Origin: Bremia lactucae
Taxonomy: Eukaryota; Oomycota; Peronosporomycetes; Peronosporales; Peronosporaceae
DNA length: 64,000 nt
Assembly: GCF_004359215.1 (NCBI RefSeq)
Contig: NC_090615.1
Location: forward strand, 8,406,312-8,470,311
Direction: 5' to 3'
Program-made: the position numbers and the translations under genes
Part shown: piece by piece, positions 1-9,900 of the stretch
How the letters are laid out: every line of letters begins with the position of its first letter
Numbering within the stretch: the first letter of the stretch is position 1
Notes under the pieces: model-generated
Database searches by the model: none
Told to the model about the DNA's origin: nothing
What the model saw: only the letters and a program-made list of their open reading frames with translations

Positions 1-630
1 TAAAAGTTGGATAGACACGCCCCGCAAAGCAAAGTGCTCACTGAGTGCCGAGTCATGCGTATGCAGTAGGTCCTGGAGGACAAGACAGTCGGTGTGAAAG
101 TCAACTACAGACTCGTCGAAGTATTTGGGCAGCAGTGCCTCCAATAGCATCCGAAAGCTCCAAAAAGCGTCCTCCTCCACAAGAAATGTGCTGAGAACAA
201 CGCACGACTCGACCATTCCGTGGCAGTAGTAAAAAGCATCTTTGGATTTCGCATAAGCTAAAAGAATGCGGCGAATTTTGCGCTCTTGAAAGGGGTTGAG
301 ATGGTGGAACTTTTCCATAGCCTCTTCCTGTGCCTGACCTAGCGAGCTGTTCGTGTCAGAATCGTATACATCCTCAGTCGCGCCGTGCAGCAATTGGCTG
401 TAGGTGGCGCCAATATCTGACTGATATCGTTGTACCTTCATTCTCTGGTCGTGTAGCAAGATAGGCCATACCCATTCGCGATGTTCGAGTGGAATGCCAT
501 GCGCACGAATAGCATCCCGCACAACGCAGCTGTTGGCAAGTGAGTGGTGCTCGCGCCCGGACTCGCCAATTTCTTGCGCTAGACGACGCGCCTCCTCCCG
601 GAGCTGGCTCCACCCGACCTCCATGAACAT
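1..630 (-). CDS. TBC-domain (Rab-GAP-like) protein, 3' part outside window
   Basis: One open frame runs from an ATG at 628-630 off the left edge of the window (210 codons, no stop). The translation shows the TBC fold: a GIPLEHREWVWPILL segment, then RKIRRILLAYAKSKDAFYYC followed by HGM, and EEDAFWSFRMLLEALLPKYF. TBC proteins stimulate GTP hydrolysis by Rab GTPases in membrane traffic. The two catalytic fingers of active TBC domains are the arginine of IxxDxxR and the glutamine of YxQ. Here no IxxDxxR is visible before the RRILLAYA helix and the glutamine position reads histidine (YYCHGM), so this may be a non-catalytic TBC scaffold. A second in-frame ATG lies two codons downstream. Divergent from DMC1. 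The missing C-terminal half could hold other domains. Confidence 0.8.
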   Translation of the reverse strand, partial: MFMEVGWSQLREEARRLAQEIGESGREHHSLANSCVVRDAIRAHGIPLEHREWVWPILLHDQRMKVQRYQSDIGATYSQLLHGATEDVYDSDTNSSLGQAQEEAMEKFHHLNPFQERKIRRILLAYAKSKDAFYYCHGMVESCVVLSTFLVEEDAFWSFRMLLEALLPKYFDESVVDFHTDCLVLQDLLHTHDSALSEHFALRGVSIQLL

Positions 631-1279
631 CGAGTCACTACAGTTTATATTAATACCGGTAACAAAAACGCTACCGCCATGTTGGTACTCACAGTGGCTA
701 CATTATTATTATAGGCTAAAAACACCGTAAGATCTATAAAATCGAAGACTTCCATCTTTCAAAGAAAAAGAGGACCGCAGTGCCCTAGACAAGATCTTTT
801 GCAATACATACACTGACTTAGTTGACATAGAATAGGCGTGGCTTGGGAGATGAATGAGCTTGTATCTAAAAAATTGAACTAGCCTTGTCTCATTAGGCGT
901 GTTTTAATAGTTTATATCGTCACAAATATTAAATTGAAGTAAAGTTTCATAACACTTTACTTCAATTTTAATATATGTGACGATGGCCGACATTCTCGCA
1001 TGGCTAATATAAATAAATTTGCAAAAAAATAAGCACAGATAATTATTCATTCATTTTAAATCTATTACTCCTTCAAGTCAACTTCAACTATTCAAGACGG
1101 TAAAGCGGTGAAATCCGCGCTGACATTGGTTTTATTTATAAACAAGCACAAAAGCGGCAAGACCAACAAAAGATAGCTACCCTAGCGTTGTAAAGTGTTT
1201 GGGTGGAGAAAAGTAATTTTGCGCGCTAATAAAGAAATTTCCATGCAGCCAATCGGGCACAGGAGAATCAGTGCTGCAA
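631..1279. promoter_or_regulatory. Shared intergenic region between divergent TBC gene and DMC1
   Basis: This 649-base AT-rich spacer separates the start codons of two divergently transcribed genes and so should hold both promoters. It contains a long imperfect inverted repeat at 916-984: arms beginning ATCGTCACA and ending TGTGACGAT enclose complementary AT-rich arms with a one-base bulge and a short loop. An ATG at 1243 opens a short frame out of register with DMC1, a possible upstream ORF if transcription starts before it. No TATA box or Inr is claimed. Confidence 0.5.
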
Positions 1280-3203
1280 ATGACCACGACAACGCGCACT
1301 AGTGATAGTGATGAAGAAGAATATGACAACTTGCGCTCCTATGAACCAATTGATTTGCTCCAAGATGCTGGCATCAATGCTACAGACATTTTTAAGCTAA
1401 AAAAAGATGGTTTTGCAACTATCGGGCAGCTCTTTCAAGTACCACAGAAAAGACTATTAGGTGTGAAAGGGATCAGCGAAGCTAAGATAGACAGGGTACA
1501 TTGCTATAATTTATTATCATGCGATAGGAGCTTTACTTTATGGCATGTCGTGTTACCAATCAGCTTCTTAAAGCAGGCAAAAAGGTTACTAAGATGTTAT
1601 TTTTTTACATTGAGCTAACGTGTTGTAACAGATTATGCCCGAGAAGTGTGGATTTGTATCGGCAAGCACACTATATGAGCAAAGTCAAAGCAAGATATTT
1701 ATAACCACTGGGTCGCAGCGTAAGTAAGGCTCATCAGAGCTTATTAACTGAATATGATAATCAAGCAGACACGGCATATTTTTCTCAGAGTTCGACCAAA
1801 TTCTTGGCGGAGGCCTGGAGACGATGTCTGTCACAGAGGTAAATACTAAACTTATCAGAAAAGGGTCTCTTTTTACCATAAGAAATTTTAGGTCCACGGA
1901 GAATTTCGAACCGGCAAAACTCAGTTGTGCCATACTGTAAGACTGTTTTACATTCTAAGTTTACATTATAGACGCATATCCAACACCTTGCATTAATTGT
2001 AGGTTTGTGTGACGGCTCAATTACCTCGTTCTAGAGGTGGAGGAGCTGGTATACTGATGGAGCTAGCACTATCTAGATAAACCCAGAGCTGAGCACGTGA
2101 ACTTGTTCGTAGGAAAGGTTGCGTTCGTCGATACAGAGGGAACATTCCGACCGGTATGACGTGATAAATGTTCGGGTTATTGGTTCTAATTGACTGTGCT
2201 AATTTAAAGAATCGCGTCGCTGAGATTGCCAAAGAGCGCTATAACCTAGTAAGTTGTAACGTGTTATGTGTTGTACTCTCAGATTACAACTCAATCAAAT
2301 TTAGGATCCGGAAGATATTCTTGACAACATCATCGTAGCAAGGTAATAATGTTGTGTACTTTATGAATTCATGGAAATATGCTAATTTCATGTTTAGAGC
2401 TCATAGTCATGATGCTCAGATGGACCTCGTAATAAAGCTTGGAATGCTTTTTGCGGTACCGGCTACATTTTTGAAATGTGCGGCAATATCGTTGCTTACA
2501 GTAGAATACTCTTCAGGATCCCGACCAGGGGCCATTTCGTGCGCTGATCATCGACTCGGTGACCGCACTGTTTCGAACGGACTTTTCTGGAAGGTAAGGA
2601 AGGACCTGGATTGCACTGCGAAATGACTTTAAAGGTATGCACCAATACCTTACGTAGAGAAGAGCTTACTGAAAGACAACAGCGGCTAAATCAACATCTT
2701 GTTCGGCTTGTTAAGCATGCTGAGGTAAAATACGTTGTCTTTCCCGAGCTGTTTTGGGTTAAATTGCTAATCAAGACGAAAAAGGAATTCGATATCGCGG
2801 TTTTATTAGTTAACCAGGTGATGGCAGATCCTTCAGCCAACATTCTGTTTAATTCTGTGACAAAGCCCGTGGGTATGTAAGTTTATGATTCGTGCATAGA
2901 AGTAAAATTTAAATTTCTTTGCAGGTGGTCACGTGATGTCACACGGAGTTCACACACGCGTGCAGGTATGCTCGTTTTGAAAATTCTGCCACAGATGAGA
3001 GTTATTCATGTTTAAGATTGTGTTGCAGATGAAGAAAGGGCGGGCCGAAAATCGTATTTGGTACTTTCAGAGATCCACATTATATGTGCAAATGTCTTAC
3101 GGTGGTGTTTCGCAGTAAAATTATCGATAGTCCGTGCATGCCCGAAGCAGAATGCGCCATTAAACTTTACGCCGGCGGAATCGCAGACTCGGACGAGTGG
3201 TGA
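1280..3203 (+). CDS. DMC1: DMC1 meiotic recombinase, 15 exons
   Basis: DMC1 is the meiosis-specific RecA/Rad51-family ATPase that forms filaments on single-stranded DNA and drives homologous strand exchange in the nucleus. Exons read by GT/AG and frame: 1280-1495, 1632-1719, 1789-1838, 1892-1936, 2003-2048, 2113-2153, 2210-2248, 2305-2342, 2398-2455, 2517-2593, 2658-2724, 2776-2872 (acceptor could be 2785), 2925-2965, 3029-3060, 3116-3203. They sum to 1,023 nt, giving 340 residues, the usual DMC1 length. Visible landmarks: N-terminal helix-hairpin-helix (GVKGISEAKID), ITTGSQ..LGGGLE, Walker A GEFRTGKTQ, FVDTEGTFRP, Walker B ALIIDS, TDFSGREELTERQQ, VNQVMADP, GGHVMSH and C-terminal IIDSPCMPEAE. 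The start is the first ATG in frame with the helix-hairpin-helix. RAD51 is the alternative; the sequence around the ATPase core and the tail fit DMC1 better. Confidence 0.93.
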
Positions 3204-3286
3204 ATAGTAGTAAACGTAACGAAGGAGCTCGTAGGCTAGTAGCATTCAAATAATTATTATAACGTACATTTAAAGGGGTAATAGCT

Positions 3287-4805
3287 CTACATCACAAGCG
3301 CCTCACTATCGTGCATCTCTTCATCTGGCCTAAACCAAGTGGGATTCCAGGTGCACTTAACGTCAGGGTTAATATTCTCGACACCAAGTCTCAACTCAAA
3401 TGGAAGCAAATCCAAATCATTCTTGTGAATATCATCCAAATTTTGATGCAGAGTTTGCATGGCAAGGACTAGCAGCGTAGACGGTTGGTGTAGTGTTGTG
3501 TAGCGATAAACATCATTGTTGCGCTCCACACCATTAGAACCACCAAACACAAAGATGTGTTCATTGTATGCTACGGTCGAATGAAAATCACGAGCGTCGG
3601 GCAATAAGCCCTCCTTATCGTTATATATTCGCCATTCGCCAGTCTGCACGTTTAACTCGCTCAGCTCATTTTGTCTCGCGCCACTGTCGTCGCGCCCTCC
3701 AAACATGATCAGTCGGGAAGGGTCGCTTGAAAACTGAGAGATTGTGTGCGCGATACGAGACTTTGGGATATCCCCACCGCATTCAATCCTCTGCCATTCA
3801 AGCGTATCAACATCGAGGTAATACGTATCGATAAATCCTTTCGGAGGATCATATAAACCTCCGCCAACAACAAACATGCGATTCCCAATTACAGCCACTT
3901 GGTGCTTGTATCGTGGGCTGGGGCAATTACCTCTCGTTTCTTCCTTCTTCCAGATCTTTGTCAATTCATCAAAGACGTAAAGATCATTCACGTATACGTG
4001 CCCAGAAGTGCCGCCAAAAAGGTACAACTTGTTGTCAATTGCACACAGACTCTGTCCGTACCCCGGCGGCGGGTTAGTGCCCTCCGCCTCGACGATCGTC
4101 CACTCCTTGTCGCGTATATTAAATTGCAGAAGTTTTCCCATATTGCTTTGGCCCCAATGCGGCCCTGAGCCGCCAAACAAATAAAGCTTGGAATTATCTG
4201 TGGAACTGCACCAAGCATGTGAGGCGCGGCCGTCTGTTAAGAAATACGAAAGAGCTGTTAGTAGTGCGACAAAACACCAATGCGAAGCAAGCTGGATGTA
4301 CCTTACCGGGAGAAATGCCGTTTGGTGTCTCAATATGCACCCAGTCGTGGCGCATCAAATCAAAAGCATAGATGTCGTTGTGACAATTACCGTCGTTGTA
4401 GCCACCGAATACGTACATCGTATCGCCAACTATGCACATCATTATCAAATCATTAGCATAAAGATGATAGAACCAACTCAAAAGAACGTAACGCACCAAC
4501 TAGAGACGAGTGTCCACTACGCACCGGCGGGCGATGCCCAGATGTAGAAAGCTTGGTCCAATTGGATTTCGTATCATCTATAGGTGAAAGTTCAGTAGAA
4601 AATGTTAGCGGTCTATAAAAAATATACAACCTTTAATAACAACAGCAGGCTGGAAGCTAGGTGCTGCAACAAGCTTAAAGCCAACAACAGACTAACCGAA
4701 CTCGTCTTCTGCATACGACAACTCTAGGCTATAGCCGAATCGGCGCGCAATAGGCGAATTGACCCAGCGCGGGCTGCGCAGCAATTTAATAAGGTCGTCG
4801 AACAT
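3287..4805 (-). CDS. Kelch-repeat beta-propeller protein, four exons
   Basis: Exons by GT/AG on the minus strand: 4697-4805, 4497-4577, 4307-4429 and 3287-4233, total 1,260 nt or 419 residues. Six kelch blades are recognised by their double-glycine strands: MYVFGGYND, LYLFGGSGP, LYLFGGTSG, MFVVGGGLY, LIMFGGRDD and IFVFGGSNG, most with a following W and a P.R..H turn. Kelch propellers are protein-interaction platforms, often substrate adaptors or actin-associated. The N-terminal 36 residues (starting MFDDLIKLLRSPRWVNSPIA) and the last 70 or so residues match no domain I recognise; no BTB, F-box or RING is seen. The stop lies only 84 bases from the DMC1 stop, so the two genes converge. The exact first exon is the least certain part. 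Confidence 0.82.
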
Positions 4806-6036
4806 CTCCTCGGTTCTCGGTTGCTTTCAAATTTTAGGCGGGGTAAAATGTAATAATGTGGCAGATTTCTAACTGATGCCGAACACGGTGGTTTCCGATC
4901 GTCCGCATCGTTCGCTCCGATCCTAGTGTTGAATCGTCCCTCGCACCCGCTCTCTTGTCATTTTTGTTTTCTTAGAGTAGCCAAAATGTTATTTATAGTT
5001 GGCGCCTAGATTCCAGGGTTAGCAACGCTAATTTAGAAATAGATTTGCTTTTACTTGCGTCATGTCTGCCATTGCATTGCGTGCGTATATTCATGCATAA
5101 GTACCGCAGCACCTTTTGACGACGACGGGACGCACAACGCGGCGACGGGGTGGACTATCCGCACATAGTTTGAAGGTGGAACCTTCTATAATGGGTGGTC
5201 CAAGGAGCCTTAAAAAAAAAGCACTTTCAACTTACACGCGTAGATACAATAATCAAACTTGAGGACGGCTTGGTCAGTTGTTCTGACATAAACAACCAGT
5301 CATACTTAGAGACTATTAATTAGAAAATGCTTGTAAAGCTTTTAAGAAGACATGTTAAAATCCTCCAATCTCTTGATAAAAGTTAATAAAACAGGCAGTT
5401 GCCCGACTGACTTTAAATCGACGACAAACCTTTGTAAAAAAATATACTTCATAAAGGCAACGTCTGACTGATCGATGGTATTTAGTCGCAGCGCTTCTCT
5501 CGTTGTCGTACTGATACTTTTCGGATGCAAATCCTAGATTCCATTAGTTCACTTTGATTAAAGCCAAGCAAAAAAAGTCCGCTATCTCCTAAAGGCAAGC
5601 CTTATGAAATGACTACTAATCGACGCACCAATTACTAAATCGACGCAGTAGATAATATTACCCAATCAAAAAGAGTGCGTATTAGTTAATCACCATTTAG
5701 TGCTTCGCTTTTTGAATGCTGGGACTGCCATTAACCGAAATGGGGTGCCGTTAGCATTTCCCTATATTAATCTATCGATGTATGTATATGTGAATGTATA
5801 TATCTATGTATATGTCTATGTATCTGCCTCCTATCTATAGCTATTGCTATGGTGGTCAAGTCCTTATGTTATGCCCGATTTGACCCGGATCCGTTTCAGG
5901 AAAAACTTTATTTTAACGGAATAAATAAAAATCTGCCTGTGTAATCTTAGCGTAGGTAAACAGAGTATGCCTTAACATTGAGCATGAAAGCGACGACAGT
6001 CGAAACTCATATACGATGCAAAACACTTAAGCCATA
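4806..6036. other. Intergenic, no gene seen
   Basis: No convincing coding region on either strand. It is AT-rich towards the right and holds a short TATG-type microsatellite. It presumably contains the kelch promoter (left) and the 3' end of the cysteine-rich gene (right). Confidence 0.5.
5775..5830. repeat. Imperfect TATG/TATC microsatellite
   Basis: Repeated tetranucleotide-like units such as tatgtatatg, tatatctatg and tatgtctatg run through this stretch with frequent interruptions. Confidence 0.6.
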
Positions 6037-6786
6037 TTAAACAAACAAGATTGACCTTGATGAGTGGAAGCAACATCTGCTGCCAGTCTTAGCGAAGCGC
6101 CTGCATCCTGATGTGGAGCAGAAAATATCCCGAGGCTCTGGTCGAGCGTTGACGTCTGATACTCCGGTTGTTGGAAGCTTTAAGTCTACATGACAGGCCT
6201 CCGGTTCTTTTTCTATCTTTGAACGTTTTCGATTGTCTCTCCAAAGATAAATTCTTTTCTGCAATGGCAAGTTGCCCAAGCTCCACTCTAGTGCAAGCAT
6301 CTGCTCATTTTGCACGTGCTGATTCATAAAGCGACTCGGCTTTCGCCGCAAATCCTGTCGCATGCCACATTTTCTCATTTCTGATTTCACCCCACGTTTC
6401 TGTGTAGGGGAAGCCTCGCAATTAATTGATGGGGGGGTCTTCACACGACGCTCTACTCCGTACGCGCTACTCACGTACTTGCTTGCTTTAAGTATAAACC
6501 AGACTTCGCGCTTTTCACTGTAAAGCTGTAGTGTGCTTGTACGGCAACCATAACACGCACGTACACTATAGTTTCCCTGCCACGAAAGTTCGAACTCGAG
6601 TTTGTGGGTAACACACATATGGCCGCACAGCTGCAGACGTGGACAAAGCGGGCGAACGCATACATCACGGACGAGAAGTGCTTGGTCATTTCCTATACAA
6701 AGTGGCAGCCATCGTTTATGGTGCTCTTCACTGTCCATGCAGACGCTACACAGCACAAGTGCCGGCTCCCCCAGTGCTCGCTCCAT
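6037..6786 (-). CDS. Small cysteine-rich protein of unknown function
   Basis: A single uninterrupted frame of 249 codons. The N-terminal 85 residues are rich in Cys/His pairs (CSVC, VCVRPLC, LQLCGHMC, ACYGC), suggesting zinc binding. A basic linker follows, and the C-terminus has a CSTSGC-x6-GSRCCFH arrangement that resembles the short Cys/His repeats (CxxxGC...G.C..H) found in many oomycete nuclear proteins. The family is not named. The gene is divergent from the SANT corepressor gene, 183 bases away, so they may share a promoter. No introns were needed, but an unspotted intron is possible because the middle third looks less constrained. Confidence 0.5.
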   Translation of the reverse strand: MERALGEPALVLCSVCMDSEEHHKRWLPLCIGNDQALLVRDVCVRPLCPRLQLCGHMCVTHKLEFELSWQGNYSVRACYGCRTSTLQLYSEKREVWFILKASKYVSSAYGVERRVKTPPSINCEASPTQKRGVKSEMRKCGMRQDLRRKPSRFMNQHVQNEQMLALEWSLGNLPLQKRIYLWRDNRKRSKIEKEPEACHVDLKLPTTGVSDVNARPEPRDIFCSTSGCRRFAKTGSRCCFHSSRSILFV

Positions 6787-6969
6787 AAAAGTTATTGCTA
6801 GATTGTGGATATTGGAGCGACAGGGGAAGACGTGAAGAAAACGGTCGATGCAATCCTATTTTATGGCATATACACCTTGCAAAATAGCGTCAAAATTTAT
6901 ATTATAAAAACACTCAAGGCGAGAAGGCCGTCAGTCGCGAGGAGCACAAATTAGAAGAATCGAAGACAA
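6787..6969. promoter_or_regulatory. Short divergent promoter interval
   Basis: Only 183 bases separate the ATG of the cysteine-rich gene (minus) from that of the SANT corepressor gene (plus). Both promoters must lie here or within the genes. No specific element is claimed. Confidence 0.4.
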
Positions 6970-9900
6970 ATGGAAGACGAATTATCTAGGGCCTCATCAT
7001 CTGAGCCTGGTGAGGCTTTCAAGCGCAGGGGCTGCACCATTCAATTTAAATCAACGTTGTCCCGCAGTTCCATGGATCGCCACTCTCTTGAATCTGAACG
7101 CTCGTCAGTTTACAGCCAAACTCAACAGTGGCGCGGCGAATCGACGCCACGTCGTCGCTCTCCGATATCCTGCAGCAAAAGCGGTGGCACTCGCGACGAA
7201 TACAATAAGTTCGAGCAGCTGTGCAACGACTCAGCAACAGGAGGAAGAGCCAGTGGAGTTATACACCCGAGAAAGCGTGATTATATGTATTCGCGGGGGC
7301 GATCGGCTTCCCGCTCACCTTCTGAATCTTCGCAGCGCGCGCGCTCTCGCTCCAGATCGCACACTTCGAGCTTCACAAATTCCCCACAGCGCTCTCGGTC
7401 ACGTTCGCACTCCCGATCTTTCTCACCTAGAGGCCATCGTACATATTCTAATTGGAACCAAAGCCATCGCAGTTGCAAAGGCGCTGGACATTTTTATGCC
7501 GGAGTATCAGGTCGCGAAGGGAGTTATAACAACCGGCAGTATGGGCTCGATCAAGATTGGCCGCGAAATGAAGGTCGTGGAGGCGGGCGGCGCTTAAATC
7601 ACCAGCATGGTAATCACTTTTACCCGAAAGAAGTGCGATACAAAACGTCGGCACCAATGCAGCTTTTCAGATCTATAAGCCGAGACAGAGGAAGCAGCGA
7701 AGGAAGAGCATCAATGACGATTAAGCAGCGGGAAAGGCGACAGCGAGAGCATCGCACCGTTGAACTTGGGTACTGTCAAGAAACAAACAAGCGTGACATT
7801 GGCAACCGGTCTATGCCGCTTGTACGCACGTCAAGCTATTCGTTCGACTCATATAGAAGCAGGGAGCCGTCAGTAAGTGCGGAGGAAGGTGAAGAAAGGC
7901 CTGAGCTGAGGCATTTCACGACAAGCGATAGATCAGCTGGATTCATGGCACCAAATGCAATTAAAAGTCTCGAACAGGATATCATCGGCACGCCAGTATC
8001 TAGAAGAGCATACTTAATCGGTGCATCGGCGTTACCACCGCGACCTCTTACCGATAGTCAAGTATGTTACAATGACGAAAAGTTGCTGCGAAAGGATTTT
8101 GCATGTGATTATGGCTCTAAGCATTTTAAAAGTAAGACCGGGCCGGCTCGGATGATGGAGGGCGATACGGTGCAACGGCATGTACACTTAGATACCGACT
8201 CTGAGATTGATGAAATTAAGAGAAGACAAAAAGTTAACCTATCTCAAGCGACTGTGTATGCAGCTACGGATGGTCTCATTAAGGAAGATTCGTCTGCGGT
8301 ACAAACGGATGAAGCTTGTAACTCTAGTAGCATTCTCGGTGATGAAAAAAAGAACAGTTCCATTTTAAGTGCGCCTATGACGTCAGCACCTAATGCTAAT
8401 GAAAACACTGTGGCATTGAAAAACAGCGACAAGAAAGACAATGATCCTTGCCTGCAAAAAACATCGACAAATTCTCATGCAATTTCGAAAGCTATCGACG
8501 TTACGGACTCAAGTGAACTACGACAACATGATGATTTGAATTCTAGTAAGATGTCTACTATTGTGGGGAGTGAATTCAAATTAAAAAAAAGCTCATCTTT
8601 AAATCCTAGCCTTACGGATGTTATAGGTGCTTTTAAAAAGGAGGTAAGCTGTTTGACACGAGCTGGCTCCATACCTTTTTCAGATGAAGAGGTTATCAAA
8701 TTGGAGGCGCAAGTGCGTTCTAGACAAGAGCCTCAAGATTTCAAGCATGGTATAACAGAAATCAATAATGGTGCTACAAATGGCAATGGCGCAAATACTG
8801 GTTTAGCATTTGCCGAGAACATGGGAAGTATGGCTTATATGAATGCCAGCCAACAATTAGCTAATGTTGAAGTGGAGACTGTCCAAAGTAATAACAAGGC
8901 TTATAGAATGACTCCAAATGAAGCTATTAGGCTTGGCCTGGGAATGAGTATGGCTAATAGTACTGTCAAACATCCCATTGAATCTTGTGAAGATGCTTTA
9001 ATCGCTGCCGACAGCAAAGAAATTGATGAAGCTAAAATGATGGTTGAGAATGATACGGCAAATGTTGACGTTGAAGTTGCTCATCACAGTAGCGCATACA
9101 CGAAAAAAGAGCCATCAATCAACTTTGGCACAATTTCCGTTGAATGGTCTCAAAATGGAGAGCCGGATGTACAAGTCTCAACAACTAAACGTGCCCATGT
9201 GCGAGCTAATTCTGAGCGTAGCAAAACTGATCTCTTGTCAAATGTCGGTAGTGACAGTATCAAGTTAAGGTCTAATTCGTCACTGTCTATTGGTTTGCCA
9301 AACGGAACTCGATGTGGGCGCAGTATGGAAATAATTCGTGCCGATTTAACACCCCTGGTTAACACAGTACAAGAAAATAAGCAAGCGAATTGTAAACAAC
9401 AACAAGGTGAATTATCAAAAATTGCTTATGTAGATATACTGCAGCAAACAAGACGTCCAATACTTGACCGTCGTGCATCTTCCTCGGCAATACAGGGTAA
9501 CACTCAGCTATCTTCGCCAGAAAGCTGGCATGGCGGAAGTAAAACATCTAGCGTGGGTGAACGTATCTCTACCGATGCTCAATTACTAAAGTCTTGCAGA
9601 AAAGGAGTCGTAAAACGAAAAAAGGGGCGTCATGATGATTGGAAGCGTGATAATACTTCGACGACAGAGCTGCTGCGAGCTGAATCATCGGTAAGCATGA
9701 AAGCTTCTTCTTTACAGCAATTGTCATCGGCGTTTGAGACTGGAGATTTATCTGCGAATGACATCCAGTCGCTAAGTCGACGAGGAATAGGTGACCACCA
9801 ATGTTTACACAAACAAGACGATCCGCCAGCGCTACCGAATATCCCTCTTCCAAGTGCCGAAAGTCATAAGAACTCTGCACCTCCTTTTCGTTCTAATGCA

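Noticed and set aside
1243..1279. ATG at 1243 as the DMC1 start
   Set aside because: It is out of frame with the helix-hairpin-helix exon and meets a stop soon after.
5342..5530. 62-codon frame on the minus strand in the kelch-cysteine gene interval
   Set aside because: Short, AT-rich, no motif and no neighbouring exon signals; treated as chance.
7281..7478. Charged minus-strand frame (ECERDRERCGEF)
   Set aside because: Shadow of the RS-rich codons of the corepressor.
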